Positions 7,138 to 13,300 of a stretch of 13,300 nt of DNA are shown here, piece by piece. The stretch spans positions 1 to 13,300 of the forward strand of contig JAOZRF010000025.1 in the NCBI GenBank assembly GCA_029940245.1, given 5' to 3'. Origin of the DNA: Desulfobacula sp. (GTDB lineage Bacteria > Desulfobacterota > Desulfobacteria > Desulfobacterales > Desulfobacteraceae). Below the pieces are notes generated by a model. It was not told where the DNA came from. It ran no database searches and saw only the letters and a list, made by a program, of their open reading frames with translations. A program made the position numbers and the translations under genes. Each line of letters begins with the position of its first letter. Position 1 is the stretch's first letter.

Positions 7138-8544
7138 TTAAATGACCCCGGGATTATGATATGGTAATGTCATCACAAAAACAGATCCCTTACCCGGGCA
7201 ACTTTTCACAAGGACATCTCCTTTATGTTCAGCGACAATGGTCCTGGCAAGGCTTAAGCCTAAGCCTGTGCCTGCACTTGTTCTGGAAGACTCGGTCCTG
7301 TAAAATCGCTGAAATATTTTTTCTATATCTTCCAATGCGATACCGATTCCCGTATCCTCAATTTTAATGGTAATATAATGGTTTTCTGTAAAAACAATAA
7401 CATTTATCCTCCCGTTTTCCGGTGTGTATTTTATGGCATTGTCCAACAGGTTGGAAAAAGCCCTTTGAAGCATTTTTATATCTGCAACTATTAATATCCG
7501 GTCTTCAATGGTCTGGTTAAACTCTATATTTTTATCTTCTGCCAGCGGTGCAAATAATTCACAAGCTGATTTTATCATTCTGGAAAGATCGGTTCTTTTA
7601 AATTCAAACTCACCCTCTCCGGCTTCGGCCCTTGAAATCACCAGCATCGTGTTGATCATATCCAGAAGACGATCTGATTCTTCAATGGTATTTGAGGCCA
7701 TGGCACGATAGTCCTCCATATTTTCCTCGTGAATAAGCGATAACTCGGCAAAACCCCTGATCCGTGCAATGGGAGTTTTTAAATCATGGGCAATATTGTC
7801 ACTCATCTCCCGGATATTTTTTACAAGTTCTTCTATTCTGTCGAGCATTGCGTTAAATGTAATGGCCAGATGATCCAGTTCATCTTTATTGCCGGATACT
7901 TCAACCCTTTTTTCAAGGCTTGTGCCCGTGATATTCTGGGCTGTCCCTGTAATGGTTTCCACGCCGGACAATGCTTTTCTGATCAAAAGCCAGCCTGATA
8001 CTGCAGAGAAAATGATGATAAAACCCATTGCAGCGATAAAAACTTTTTTAAAAGCTGATAAAAATTTAGCGGGAAAATCCATGACGATGCCCGTCTGTAA
8101 AATGGCATTGGTTGCCACAAAGCTATATAGAATTCTTGCTTTTTGTCTGGTGGATGGAATAAAAATGGTTTCAAACACGGGGTTGTTTTTCAAAACAAGG
8201 GTTTGCAATGCCTCCTTGCTGACATGAACCTGTTTCCAATAAGACATGTGGGAAGATGCAACGACTTCTCCTGTTGGATATAACAGCCTGAAAAATATAA
8301 CCTTTTCTCCTGCTGCCTGGGCTTCTACCACGGCAAGTTCCCTTGCACCCATCAACCCATTTCTGTGAATAACAGCAGAAAATTTAGATGCATTATCCAT
8401 AAGTTCCTGGTCCACCTGGGCCTGAATGGTTTGAGTGGCAAGAAAATAGAACAATACAAAAGCAAAACCTGCACAGATGGTAAAAATTCCAGTAAACCAG
8501 AGTGTTAATTTAAAAGCGATTGTATTAAAAAATTTATAATTCAT
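7138..8544 (-). CDS. HAMP-containing sensor histidine kinase
   Basis: A 468-residue membrane kinase. TM1 is about 12-36, a periplasmic sensor region of about 130 residues follows (37-167), TM2 is about 168-187 and HAMP about 188-241. The HisKA H box is DNIAHDLKTPIAR with phosphoacceptor His253. The ATPase domain shows the N box (NLLDNAIKYT, Asn369), the G1 box (DTGIG from Asp397) and the G2 box (GTGLGL near 426-430). The architecture resembles CusS/CpxA-type kinases that sense envelope conditions; the signal is unknown because I do not recognise the sensor region. Its ATG overlaps the regulator stop by one base (TAATG), a sign of translational coupling, and the ribosome site is poor (GAAAGAA). 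htrA follows downstream. Confidence 0.93.
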   Translation of the reverse strand: MNYKFFNTIAFKLTLWFTGIFTICAGFAFVLFYFLATQTIQAQVDQELMDNASKFSAVIHRNGLMGARELAVVEAQAAGEKVIFFRLLYPTGEVVASSHMSYWKQVHVSKEALQTLVLKNNPVFETIFIPSTRQKARILYSFVATNAILQTGIVMDFPAKFLSAFKKVFIAAMGFIIIFSAVSGWLLIRKALSGVETITGTAQNITGTSLEKRVEVSGNKDELDHLAITFNAMLDRIEELVKNIREMSDNIAHDLKTPIARIRGFAELSLIHEENMEDYRAMASNTIEESDRLLDMINTMLVISRAEAGEGEFEFKRTDLSRMIKSACELFAPLAEDKNIEFNQTIEDRILIVADIKMLQRAFSNLLDNAIKYTPENGRINVIVFTENHYITIKIEDTGIGIALEDIEKIFQRFYRTESSRTSAGTGLGLSLARTIVAEHKGDVLVKSCPGKGSVFVMTLPYHNPGVI

Positions 8545-9215
8545 TATTCTTTCAGCACATAGCCTGCACCACGAACGGTATGAATCAATTTAGGCTCATA
8601 GTCTTTATCAATTTTATCCCTGAGCCGACAGATTCTTGCTTCTACAACATTGGTCATGGGATCAAAATTGTAATCCCAGACATGTTCCATGATCATGGTT
8701 CTTGAAACAACCCGCTCCTTATTTCGCAGCAAATATTCCAGAAGGGAAAATTCAAGGGGCTGCAATTCAATGAGTTTATTCTTTCTTTTTACCTGACGTT
8801 TCAAAATATCAAGGCTTAAGTCCATATAACTGAGATTGACAGGATCTATAATATTCCCGACCCGCCGGATCAATGCCTGTATTCTTGCAAGCAGTTCTGA
8901 AAAAGCAAAGGGTTTTGTCAAATAATCATCTGCACCGGCATGAAGCCCTTTAACCCGGTCATCCACCCTATTTCTTGCAGATAAAATAATGACCGGGATA
9001 TTGTTCTTTTCTGCCCGAATTTTTTTGATCAAGGAGATGCCGTCCAGTTCCGGCAGCATGATATCCACAACCAGTGTATCATAGGGCGCGGCAAAGGCCA
9101 TATCAAGCCCCTGATTTCCGGTTGTGGCAAGATCCACTGCAAACCCTGACGACTTGAGTCCCTTTTCAATAAATTCTGCAATTTTTAAATCATCTTCAAC
9201 CACAAGAATTCTCAT
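8544..9215 (-). CDS. OmpR/PhoB-family response regulator
   Basis: A 223-residue regulator. The receiver domain (about 1-115) has the acidic pocket E7-D8-D9, phosphoacceptor Asp51 (VVDIMLPELDG), Ser79 in the switch position and Lys101 (TKPF). The winged-helix DNA-binding domain (about 125-223) has the family features LQPLEFSLLEYLLRN, NVVEARICRLRDKID and the wing RGAGYVLKE. The length is normal. The start is supported by AGGAG seven bases before the ATG. It is the first gene of a regulator-kinase-protease set, so I infer that the pair controls htrA and itself. CusR/CopR- and CpxR-like proteins are the nearest named relatives by eye; the exact subgroup is not resolved. Confidence 0.94.
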   Translation of the reverse strand: MRILVVEDDLKIAEFIEKGLKSSGFAVDLATTGNQGLDMAFAAPYDTLVVDIMLPELDGISLIKKIRAEKNNIPVIILSARNRVDDRVKGLHAGADDYLTKPFAFSELLARIQALIRRVGNIIDPVNLSYMDLSLDILKRQVKRKNKLIELQPLEFSLLEYLLRNKERVVSRTMIMEHVWDYNFDPMTNVVEARICRLRDKIDKDYEPKLIHTVRGAGYVLKE

Positions 9216-9252
9216 GATAACGCTCCTGTTTTTTTATCTTTTTATTAAAGAG

Positions 9253-9280
9253 ACTATAATGCCTTGGTAATACAAATCAA
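9253..9280 (-). promoter_or_regulatory. Probable promoter of the regulator-kinase-htrA operon
   Basis: On the minus strand TTGATT (9280-9275) precedes TATAGT (9258-9253) with 16 bases between. The -35 hexamer is one arm of the inverted repeat at 9274-9303. Motif reading only. Confidence 0.4.
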
Positions 9281-9303
9281 TGGTTTATAAATGGATTTGA
9301 TTT
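9274..9303. repeat. Inverted repeat in the divergent control region, possible operator
   Basis: AAATCAA (9274-9280) and TTGATTT (9297-9303) are exact inverted copies around a 16-base AT-rich centre, between the response regulator gene and the divergent membrane-protein/ABC-F pair. A self-regulating OmpR-type protein often binds such a place, but those sites are more often direct repeats, so the assignment is tentative. Confidence 0.35.
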
Positions 9304-9325
9304 TTTCATGGCAACACTGTAGACT
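9297..9325 (+). promoter_or_regulatory. Possible promoter of the membrane protein-ABC-F pair
   Basis: TTGATT (9297-9302) is followed after 17 bases by TAGACT (9320-9325), a weak -10. The -35 overlaps the right arm of the inverted repeat. No stronger candidate is visible before the ATG at 9374. Confidence 0.25.
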
Positions 9326-9373
9326 TGCACAGTTTTTAAACTTCCTTAGTTTTTTAAAAAAAGGTTTATTTTT

Positions 9374-9622
9374 ATGAAATATACGTGGTGGCTGCTCCAG
9401 ATTGTCTTGACCCTTGTGTCAGGCTTTTTTTTATTCTTTGGCGTTAACATGATGGTCGGGGCTTATCATTTAAAAGACCCGTTCAGTTTTATGATGACTT
9501 TTTTTGCAGCAAGCTTTGTCATCTTGATCAGTTTAACCTTGACCATCAGTTTTCCCATCAAAATGATCAGGGTATACAGGCAGATTAACCATGAACCCGG
9601 CAACAAAGAACAAGTTTCATGA
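9374..9622 (+). CDS. Small two-helix membrane protein of unknown function
   Basis: An 82-residue protein that I do not assign to a named family. Two hydrophobic helices are clear: about 5-28 (WWLLQIVLTLVSGFFLFFGVNMMV) and about 38-62 (SFMMTFFAASFVILISLTLTISF). A short basic stretch (KMIRVYRQINH) and a polar tail follow. With few charges at the N-terminus and the basic patch after helix 2, a hairpin with both ends in the cytoplasm is likely. The ribosome site is AAGG nine bases before the ATG. Its TGA overlaps the ATG of the ABC-F gene (ATGA), so the two are almost certainly translated from one message. Hydrophobicity, a ribosome site and the overlap support a real gene; the function is open. 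Confidence 0.75.
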   Translation: MKYTWWLLQIVLTLVSGFFLFFGVNMMVGAYHLKDPFSFMMTFFAASFVILISLTLTISFPIKMIRVYRQINHEPGNKEQVS

Positions 9623-11442
9623 GCCTTATTTTCAGTTTAAAAAATATTTCAAAAACCTATGGGGATGATACACTTTTTAATGATCTTTCCATTGATTTTA
9701 AATTAAACGAGCAGCTGGGGCTTATTGGAATGAACGGCTCGGGCAAATCCACTTTTTTAAAACTCATTGCAAATATCAGCCAGCCGGATACAGGAGAATT
9801 GATTACCAAAACAGGATTAAGAGTTGTTTATCTTTCCCAGGAAGATCATCTTAATCCGGATCAAACCATTGAACAAATTTTATATGAGTCAATAAAAGAC
9901 AGCCCTTTTGATGAAAAAGAACGCCATAAAATTGTTCAAACCGCATTGGGCAAAGGCGGATTTGAAAATGCAGGTGTGTTGTCGAAAACCTTATCCGGTG
10001 GATGGGTTAAGAAACTGACCATTACCCGGGCCCTGTGCCGTCAACCCGATATGCTTTTACTGGACGAGCCCACCAATCATCTTGATATTAATGGTATTTT
10101 ATGGTTGGAAGAAATTTTAAAAACTGCCAGGTTTTCATTTATTGTTGTCAGTCATGATCGTGCCTTTCTCGAAAACATCTGCTCAAATATAATGGAAATA
10201 GGAAAATATTATCCAGCCGGATATTTTAAAATCCAGGGTCAGTATAAAAAATTTGAAAAAGAAAGACAGAATTTTTTAACGGCACAACAAAAACAACAAA
10301 CCTCTTTATCCAGTAAAATGAAACGCGAAGACGACTGGCTCAAACAAGGGGCCAAGGCCAGAAGCACAAAAGCAAAATACAGAATTGAACAGGCCCGGAA
10401 TTTAAGGACACAATTGTATGCCTTAAAAGACCGGAATAAAAATACAGCCACAATGGATATTGACTTTCAAACCACGGGCCGGCAGACCAAAAAATTGCTG
10501 CGCGCCTATAATCTTACAAAAACCATGGCCGGCAAAACATTATTCTCTGATATTACCTTTGAAATAGGCCCTGGATTCTGCCTTGGAATTGTCGGAGAAA
10601 ATGGCAGCGGCAAGTCCACGCTTTTATCCATCCTTGAAAAAAAAACCCTGCCGGATCAAGGCAAGGTCCAATGGGCTGAAAATTTAAAAATATCTATATT
10701 TGATCAAAACCGTTCAACATTAAATCCCCTGCTGACTTTAAAACAAGCCCTGAATCCGGGTGGTGGAGACAGTGTCAATTATAATGACCGGTCCATCCAT
10801 ATTGTTACCTGGGCCAAACGATTTTTGTTTACGCCGGATCAATTGGATATGCCGATAAAAAGACTTTCGGGCGGAGAAAAAGCAAGGATCATTCTTGCCA
10901 ATATCATGCTGACCCCCTGTGATCTGCTTCTTTTAGATGAACCCACAAATGATCTTGATATTCTGTCCTTAGAAGTCCTTGAGGACAGTATCCAGCAATT
11001 TCCAGGCGCTGTTATTATTGTTTCCCATGACCGTTACCTTATGGATAAGATCTGCCATAAAATTTTATATCTTGATCCAAATGCAGAAGCCAAATTTTTT
11101 AAAGATTTTCAGCAAATCATGAGTTATCGAAAGACTCTTGTTGAAAAACCCAGAAAAATCAAAAAATCAGCTGAAAACAAAAAACAGACTTTAAAAACTT
11201 TTTCCTATAAAGATAAATATGAGTTAGACCATATTGAAGAAAAAATAATGGCAGCAGAATCTGAAATCAAATCATTGTCCGATAAAATTCAACAGCCTGA
11301 AATCATCAGGAACCTTGAAGAAATGAACCACTATTGTTCCCTGCTCAAAGACTTACAGGAAAATGTCCATGCCCTGTATGAAAGATGGGAAGACCTTGAA
11401 GATAAAAAAAAGCAGAGTGCTGATCAATCGCCTATCCTTTGA
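9619..11442 (+). CDS. uup: ABC-F family ATPase, Uup-like
   Basis: A 607-residue soluble protein with two ABC ATPase domains and no membrane helices. Domain 1: Walker A GMNGSGKST (37-45), signature LSGGW (125-129), Walker B LLLDE (146-150), H-loop His179. Domain 2: GENGSGKST (326-334), LSGGE (416-420), LLLDE (437-441), His470. The interdomain linker (about 205-290) is basic and helical with QGAKARSTKAKYR. A C-terminal extension from about 530 has the heptad-like charged pattern of the Uup coiled coil, which binds DNA in E. coli Uup. LSGGW in domain 1 and the C-terminal coiled coil favour Uup over EttA or YheS. ABC-F proteins act on ribosomes, and Uup affects transposon excision and ribosome function. 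Its start overlaps the small membrane gene (ATGA). The last 11 bases overlap the convergent small gene. A run of nine A near 10637 keeps frame. Confidence 0.9.
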   Translation: MSLIFSLKNISKTYGDDTLFNDLSIDFKLNEQLGLIGMNGSGKSTFLKLIANISQPDTGELITKTGLRVVYLSQEDHLNPDQTIEQILYESIKDSPFDEKERHKIVQTALGKGGFENAGVLSKTLSGGWVKKLTITRALCRQPDMLLLDEPTNHLDINGILWLEEILKTARFSFIVVSHDRAFLENICSNIMEIGKYYPAGYFKIQGQYKKFEKERQNFLTAQQKQQTSLSSKMKREDDWLKQGAKARSTKAKYRIEQARNLRTQLYALKDRNKNTATMDIDFQTTGRQTKKLLRAYNLTKTMAGKTLFSDITFEIGPGFCLGIVGENGSGKSTLLSILEKKTLPDQGKVQWAENLKISIFDQNRSTLNPLLTLKQALNPGGGDSVNYNDRSIHIVTWAKRFLFTPDQLDMPIKRLSGGEKARIILANIMLTPCDLLLLDEPTNDLDILSLEVLEDSIQQFPGAVIIVSHDRYLMDKICHKILYLDPNAEAKFFKDFQQIMSYRKTLVEKPRKIKKSAENKKQTLKTFSYKDKYELDHIEEKIMAAESEIKSLSDKIQQPEIIRNLEEMNHYCSLLKDLQENVHALYERWEDLEDKKKQSADQSPIL

Positions 11443-11617
11443 TAATAAATTCTTCCAGTTTTTCAAATAAAGATTCCGGCCATTCTTCTGAAAACAGGAA
11501 AAGCTGTTTTTCTTCTTCGGTCAAACTGTCTTTAACGCTCGGAGGCAAGCTTTCATAGGCCATAAGCCGTTCTTTGTTTATCTTTTTTTTATCATCCATC
11601 TTTTTTTTATCTTTCAT
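11432..11617 (-). CDS. Small charged protein of unknown function
   Basis: A 61-residue protein with no family that I recognise. The first 17 residues are very basic (MKDKKKMDDKKKINKER). The rest is acidic and probably helical (SVKDSLTEEEKQLFLFSEEWPESLFEKLEEFI). The ribosome site AAAGGA lies seven bases before the ATG and is the main support for a real gene. A second ATG at codon 7 is possible. The final 11 bases overlap the end of the ABC-F gene on the other strand. No signal peptide or membrane helix is seen. The charge split (basic head, acidic tail) would suit binding of nucleic acid or a protein partner, but this is speculation. Confidence 0.6.
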   Translation of the reverse strand: MKDKKKMDDKKKINKERLMAYESLPPSVKDSLTEEEKQLFLFSEEWPESLFEKLEEFIIKG

Positions 11618-11711
11618 GGAAAAATCCTTTTATCAGTGTCTGACCAAAAAACCCGAAATATAATTTTCCAATTTTGAATAGAAATTTGCAACTATCTTAA
11701 ATCTTAAAACC

Positions 11712-11740
11712 GTGCCTGAACAAGGTTTTCGTTCAGGCAC
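11712..11740 (-). terminator. Hairpin terminator after rsmE
   Basis: GTGCCTGAAC (11712-11721) and GTTCAGGCAC (11731-11740) form a perfect 10-bp stem with a 9-base loop. On the minus strand the stem starts at the last base of the rsmE stop codon and is followed by GGTTTTAAGATTT, a short U-rich tail. It also separates rsmE from the small gene downstream. The perfect GC-rich palindrome in AT-rich DNA could alternatively be a copy of a dispersed repeat. Confidence 0.7.
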
Positions 11741-12450
11741 TATGAATATAATCGCGAAATCAAATAAGTAACCGCAGTTTCAACCCTTAAAATTCTTGGC
11801 CCGATGTGATATGAAACAAAACCTGCCTGCTCCAAAGTATCAATTTCAATATCAATAAATCCGCCTTCAGGACCTATCACAAGGGTAATCGCTTTATTTA
11901 TACCTGCCGGACAAGTGTCTGAGGCCTTTGGATGGGCTGTGATACGCAGACTGTCTTTTGCGATCAGCGGAAGTTCTTCCTTTACAAATCCCGTAAAAAA
12001 TCTTTTTTGATAAATCCTGGGTAATACAGTATCACGACTTTGTTCCAACCCCAGGATCATCTGTTTTTCAAGCTGATCCTGATTCACCAGAGGACTTTGC
12101 CAGAAGCTTTTTTCCACCCGCCATGAATTGATCAGATAAATATTCTTAACCCCCAGACTTGTAACGCTCTCAACAATCCGTTTAAGCATTTTCGGTCTTG
12201 GAAGCGCCAATACCAGTGTCAGGGGCAATGGATCCGGTGGATCATGATCAAGAATAATCTGCATATCGACAAAATCATGGGAAAGTTTTTGAATCATGCC
12301 AAAACCAATCTTACCATTTAAAAAACCGATAACAACTCTGTCCTTTTCCATGACCTTGTTGACCGAGACCAAATGCTTAAACCGCCTGTCTTTGAGCCTG
12401 ACATGGTCAGGATCAATAAAATCTCCGGAATCTAAAAGGACAAGGTTCAT
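11740..12450 (-). CDS. rsmE: 16S rRNA (uracil-1498-N3)-methyltransferase RsmE
   Basis: A 236-residue SPOUT-class methyltransferase. The N-terminal PUA-like RNA-binding part (about 1-70) includes RRFKHLVSVNKVMEKDRVVIG. The C-terminal knotted domain binds S-adenosylmethionine through VIGPEGGF (191-198) and IGPRILRVETAVTYL (216-230), the hallmark RsmE signatures. LALPRPKMLKRIVESVTSLGV (81-101) is also typical. The enzyme methylates N3 of U1498 in the 30S subunit. Length is normal. The ATG is two bases after the serA stop (TAA-AT-ATG) with no clear ribosome site, so translation is probably coupled to serA. The hairpin at its stop codon ends the unit. Confidence 0.93.
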   Translation of the reverse strand: MNLVLLDSGDFIDPDHVRLKDRRFKHLVSVNKVMEKDRVVIGFLNGKIGFGMIQKLSHDFVDMQIILDHDPPDPLPLTLVLALPRPKMLKRIVESVTSLGVKNIYLINSWRVEKSFWQSPLVNQDQLEKQMILGLEQSRDTVLPRIYQKRFFTGFVKEELPLIAKDSLRITAHPKASDTCPAGINKAITLVIGPEGGFIDIEIDTLEQAGFVSYHIGPRILRVETAVTYLISRLYS

Positions 12451-12452
12451 AT

Positions 12453-13300
12453 TTAAACAAAAGGAACATTGACTGCATTAATCACTTTATCATGCAGAAG
12501 ATAAGCAATAATCTGGTTTGCTGCGGCAACGGCCACGTTTATCTGGGCTTCTTTGGTGGATGCGCCAAGATGGGGGGTTGCTATGACCTGGTCAAGGGTT
12601 AATAAGGGATGATCTCCCGGAGGTTCCGTAGCAAACACATCCAGAGCAGCCCCGGCAACCTTACCCGATACAATGGCATCATAAAGGCCGGCCTCGTTAA
12701 TAATCCCGCCCCTGGCACAATTAATGACCATGACTCCGTCTTTCATTTTGGTAAAGGCTTTAGCATCCAGCAAATCAGTGGTGGCCTCCATTTTGGGAAC
12801 ATGAATGGTGATATAATCTGAGCGTTCATACAATTCATCCAGAGAAACAGATTCAAATCCAGCTTTTTCTATATGTTCGGAAGAAATATATGGATCAAAT
12901 ACAATGACTTTCATTCTCAAGCCTTTTGCAAGGCTTGCAGCAATGGAACCAATATTCCCAAACCCGATCACGCCATATATCTTGTTAAAAATTTCCCTTC
13001 CCTGGAGAAGTTTTTTATCCCATTTCCCCTGCTTTAAAGACTGGGTGCCCCGGGGAATATTCCGGGTCAATGCCATCATCATGGCAATGGCATGTTCTGC
13101 CGTTGTCACGGTATTACCACCCGGTGTATTCATAACTGCAACACGCCTTTTACTGGCCTCGGCAATATCCACATTATCAAGACCGATCCCTGCCCTGGCA
13201 ATGACTTTAAGATTTGTTGCCGCTTCAAGGATTTCTCCGGTTACCTTTGTGGCACTCCTGATGGCCAGCCCATCATATTGTCCGATAATTTTTTTTAACT
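12453..13300 (-). CDS. serA: D-3-phosphoglycerate dehydrogenase, short form (N-terminus outside window)
   Basis: The last 281 residues of a 2-hydroxyacid dehydrogenase; the frame runs off the right edge, so about 20 N-terminal residues are missing. The GTG at 13172 is inside the conserved GRAG-like segment (ARAGIGLDNVDIAEA) and is not the start. Visible features: RSATKVT (substrate region), the nucleotide fold GVIGFGNIG with Asp in VFDPY, catalytic Arg in NCARGGIINE, Glu in DVFATEPPGDHPLL and His in TPHLGASTKEAQ. These match SerA, the first step of serine synthesis from 3-phosphoglycerate. The protein stops right after VINAVNVPFV, where long SerA proteins continue into ASB and ACT domains, so this is the short form of roughly 300 residues without the serine-sensing domain. 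rsmE follows after two bases. Confidence 0.88.
   Translation of the reverse strand, partial: LKKIIGQYDGLAIRSATKVTGEILEAATNLKVIARAGIGLDNVDIAEASKRRVAVMNTPGGNTVTTAEHAIAMMMALTRNIPRGTQSLKQGKWDKKLLQGREIFNKIYGVIGFGNIGSIAASLAKGLRMKVIVFDPYISSEHIEKAGFESVSLDELYERSDYITIHVPKMEATTDLLDAKAFTKMKDGVMVINCARGGIINEAGLYDAIVSGKVAGAALDVFATEPPGDHPLLTLDQVIATPHLGASTKEAQINVAVAAANQIIAYLLHDKVINAVNVPFV

Noticed and set aside
7889..8227. 112-codon open frame on the plus strand
   Set aside because: It lies wholly antisense to the histidine kinase HAMP and sensor coding region, has no family resemblance and no ribosome site that I can see; a shadow of the real gene.
10630..10650. Run of nine A in the ABC-F gene as a possible slippage or frameshift site
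   Set aside because: The frame is intact on both sides with both ABC domains complete; no downstream stop or alternate frame suggests programmed slippage.
13170..13172. GTG as the start of serA
   Set aside because: The frame remains open and strongly SerA-like upstream to the window edge (RSATKVTGEILEAATNLKVIARAGIG), so the start is outside.
12609..13298. Plus-strand frames opposite serA
   Set aside because: The minus strand carries an uninterrupted, well-conserved dehydrogenase with all catalytic motifs; the plus frames resemble nothing.
1..13300. CRISPR array, prophage, integron or attachment site at the tRNA
   Set aside because: No regularly spaced repeats and no integrase or phage genes; the tRNA 3' end is not repeated elsewhere in the window as far as I can read.

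Overview
The window reads as ordinary chromosomal DNA from an AT-rich Gram-negative bacterium. The protein sequences and gene mix (an M16 lipoprotein, a PpiD/SurA-type chaperone, HtrA, a Uup-type ABC-F ATPase, short PilZ proteins) suggest a sulfate-reducing Desulfobacteraceae/Desulfobacterota member, something like Desulfobacula. That assignment is inference from protein flavour; no rRNA or other marker is present. I see no phage, insertion sequence, CRISPR array or defence cassette.

Layout, left to right. (1) 1-305 (+): the C-terminal part of a PilZ-like protein cut by the window edge. (2) 399-5142 (-): a two-gene envelope unit. A membrane-anchored parvulin-type chaperone (PpiD-like) is followed after 10 bases by a large two-lobed M16 zinc metallopeptidase with a lipoprotein-type signal. 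(3) 5143-5459: a non-coding stretch with a near-perfect REPIN/MITE-like palindrome (GGGGTCAGGCTTG ... CAAGCCTGACCCC) in the probable 5' leader of ppiD, then two back-to-back promoters whose TTGACA boxes are inverted copies of each other. (4) 5460-5535 (+): tRNA-Ala(GGC), followed by a bidirectional terminator. (5) 5654-9215 (-): an OmpR-type response regulator, a HAMP histidine kinase and an HtrA/Deg serine protease in one direction, the layout of an envelope-stress circuit. (6) 9374-11442 (+): divergent from the regulator, an 82-residue two-helix membrane protein overlapped by ATGA with a Uup-like ABC-F ATPase. (7) 11432-11617 (-): a 61-residue charged protein whose end overlaps the end of the ABC-F gene. 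(8) 11740-13300 (-): a 3-phosphoglycerate dehydrogenase (SerA, N-terminus outside the window) of the short form without an ACT domain, then 2 bases later the 16S rRNA methyltransferase RsmE, closed by a strong hairpin.

Functionally, much of the window concerns envelope protein quality control: folding (PpiD-like), proteolysis (M16, HtrA) and a two-component system placed to control HtrA. The rest is translation and housekeeping (tRNA-Ala, RsmE, Uup, SerA). Two start sites differ from the longest open frame because a Shine-Dalgarno sequence fits only the internal ATG: ppiD at 5142 and htrA at 7072.

The least ordinary signals are non-coding: the palindromic mobile-type repeat in the ppiD leader, the two mirror-image divergent promoter regions (5333-5442 and 9253-9325), and two small unassigned proteins beside the ABC-F gene. 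I did not find a convincing wholly new system.
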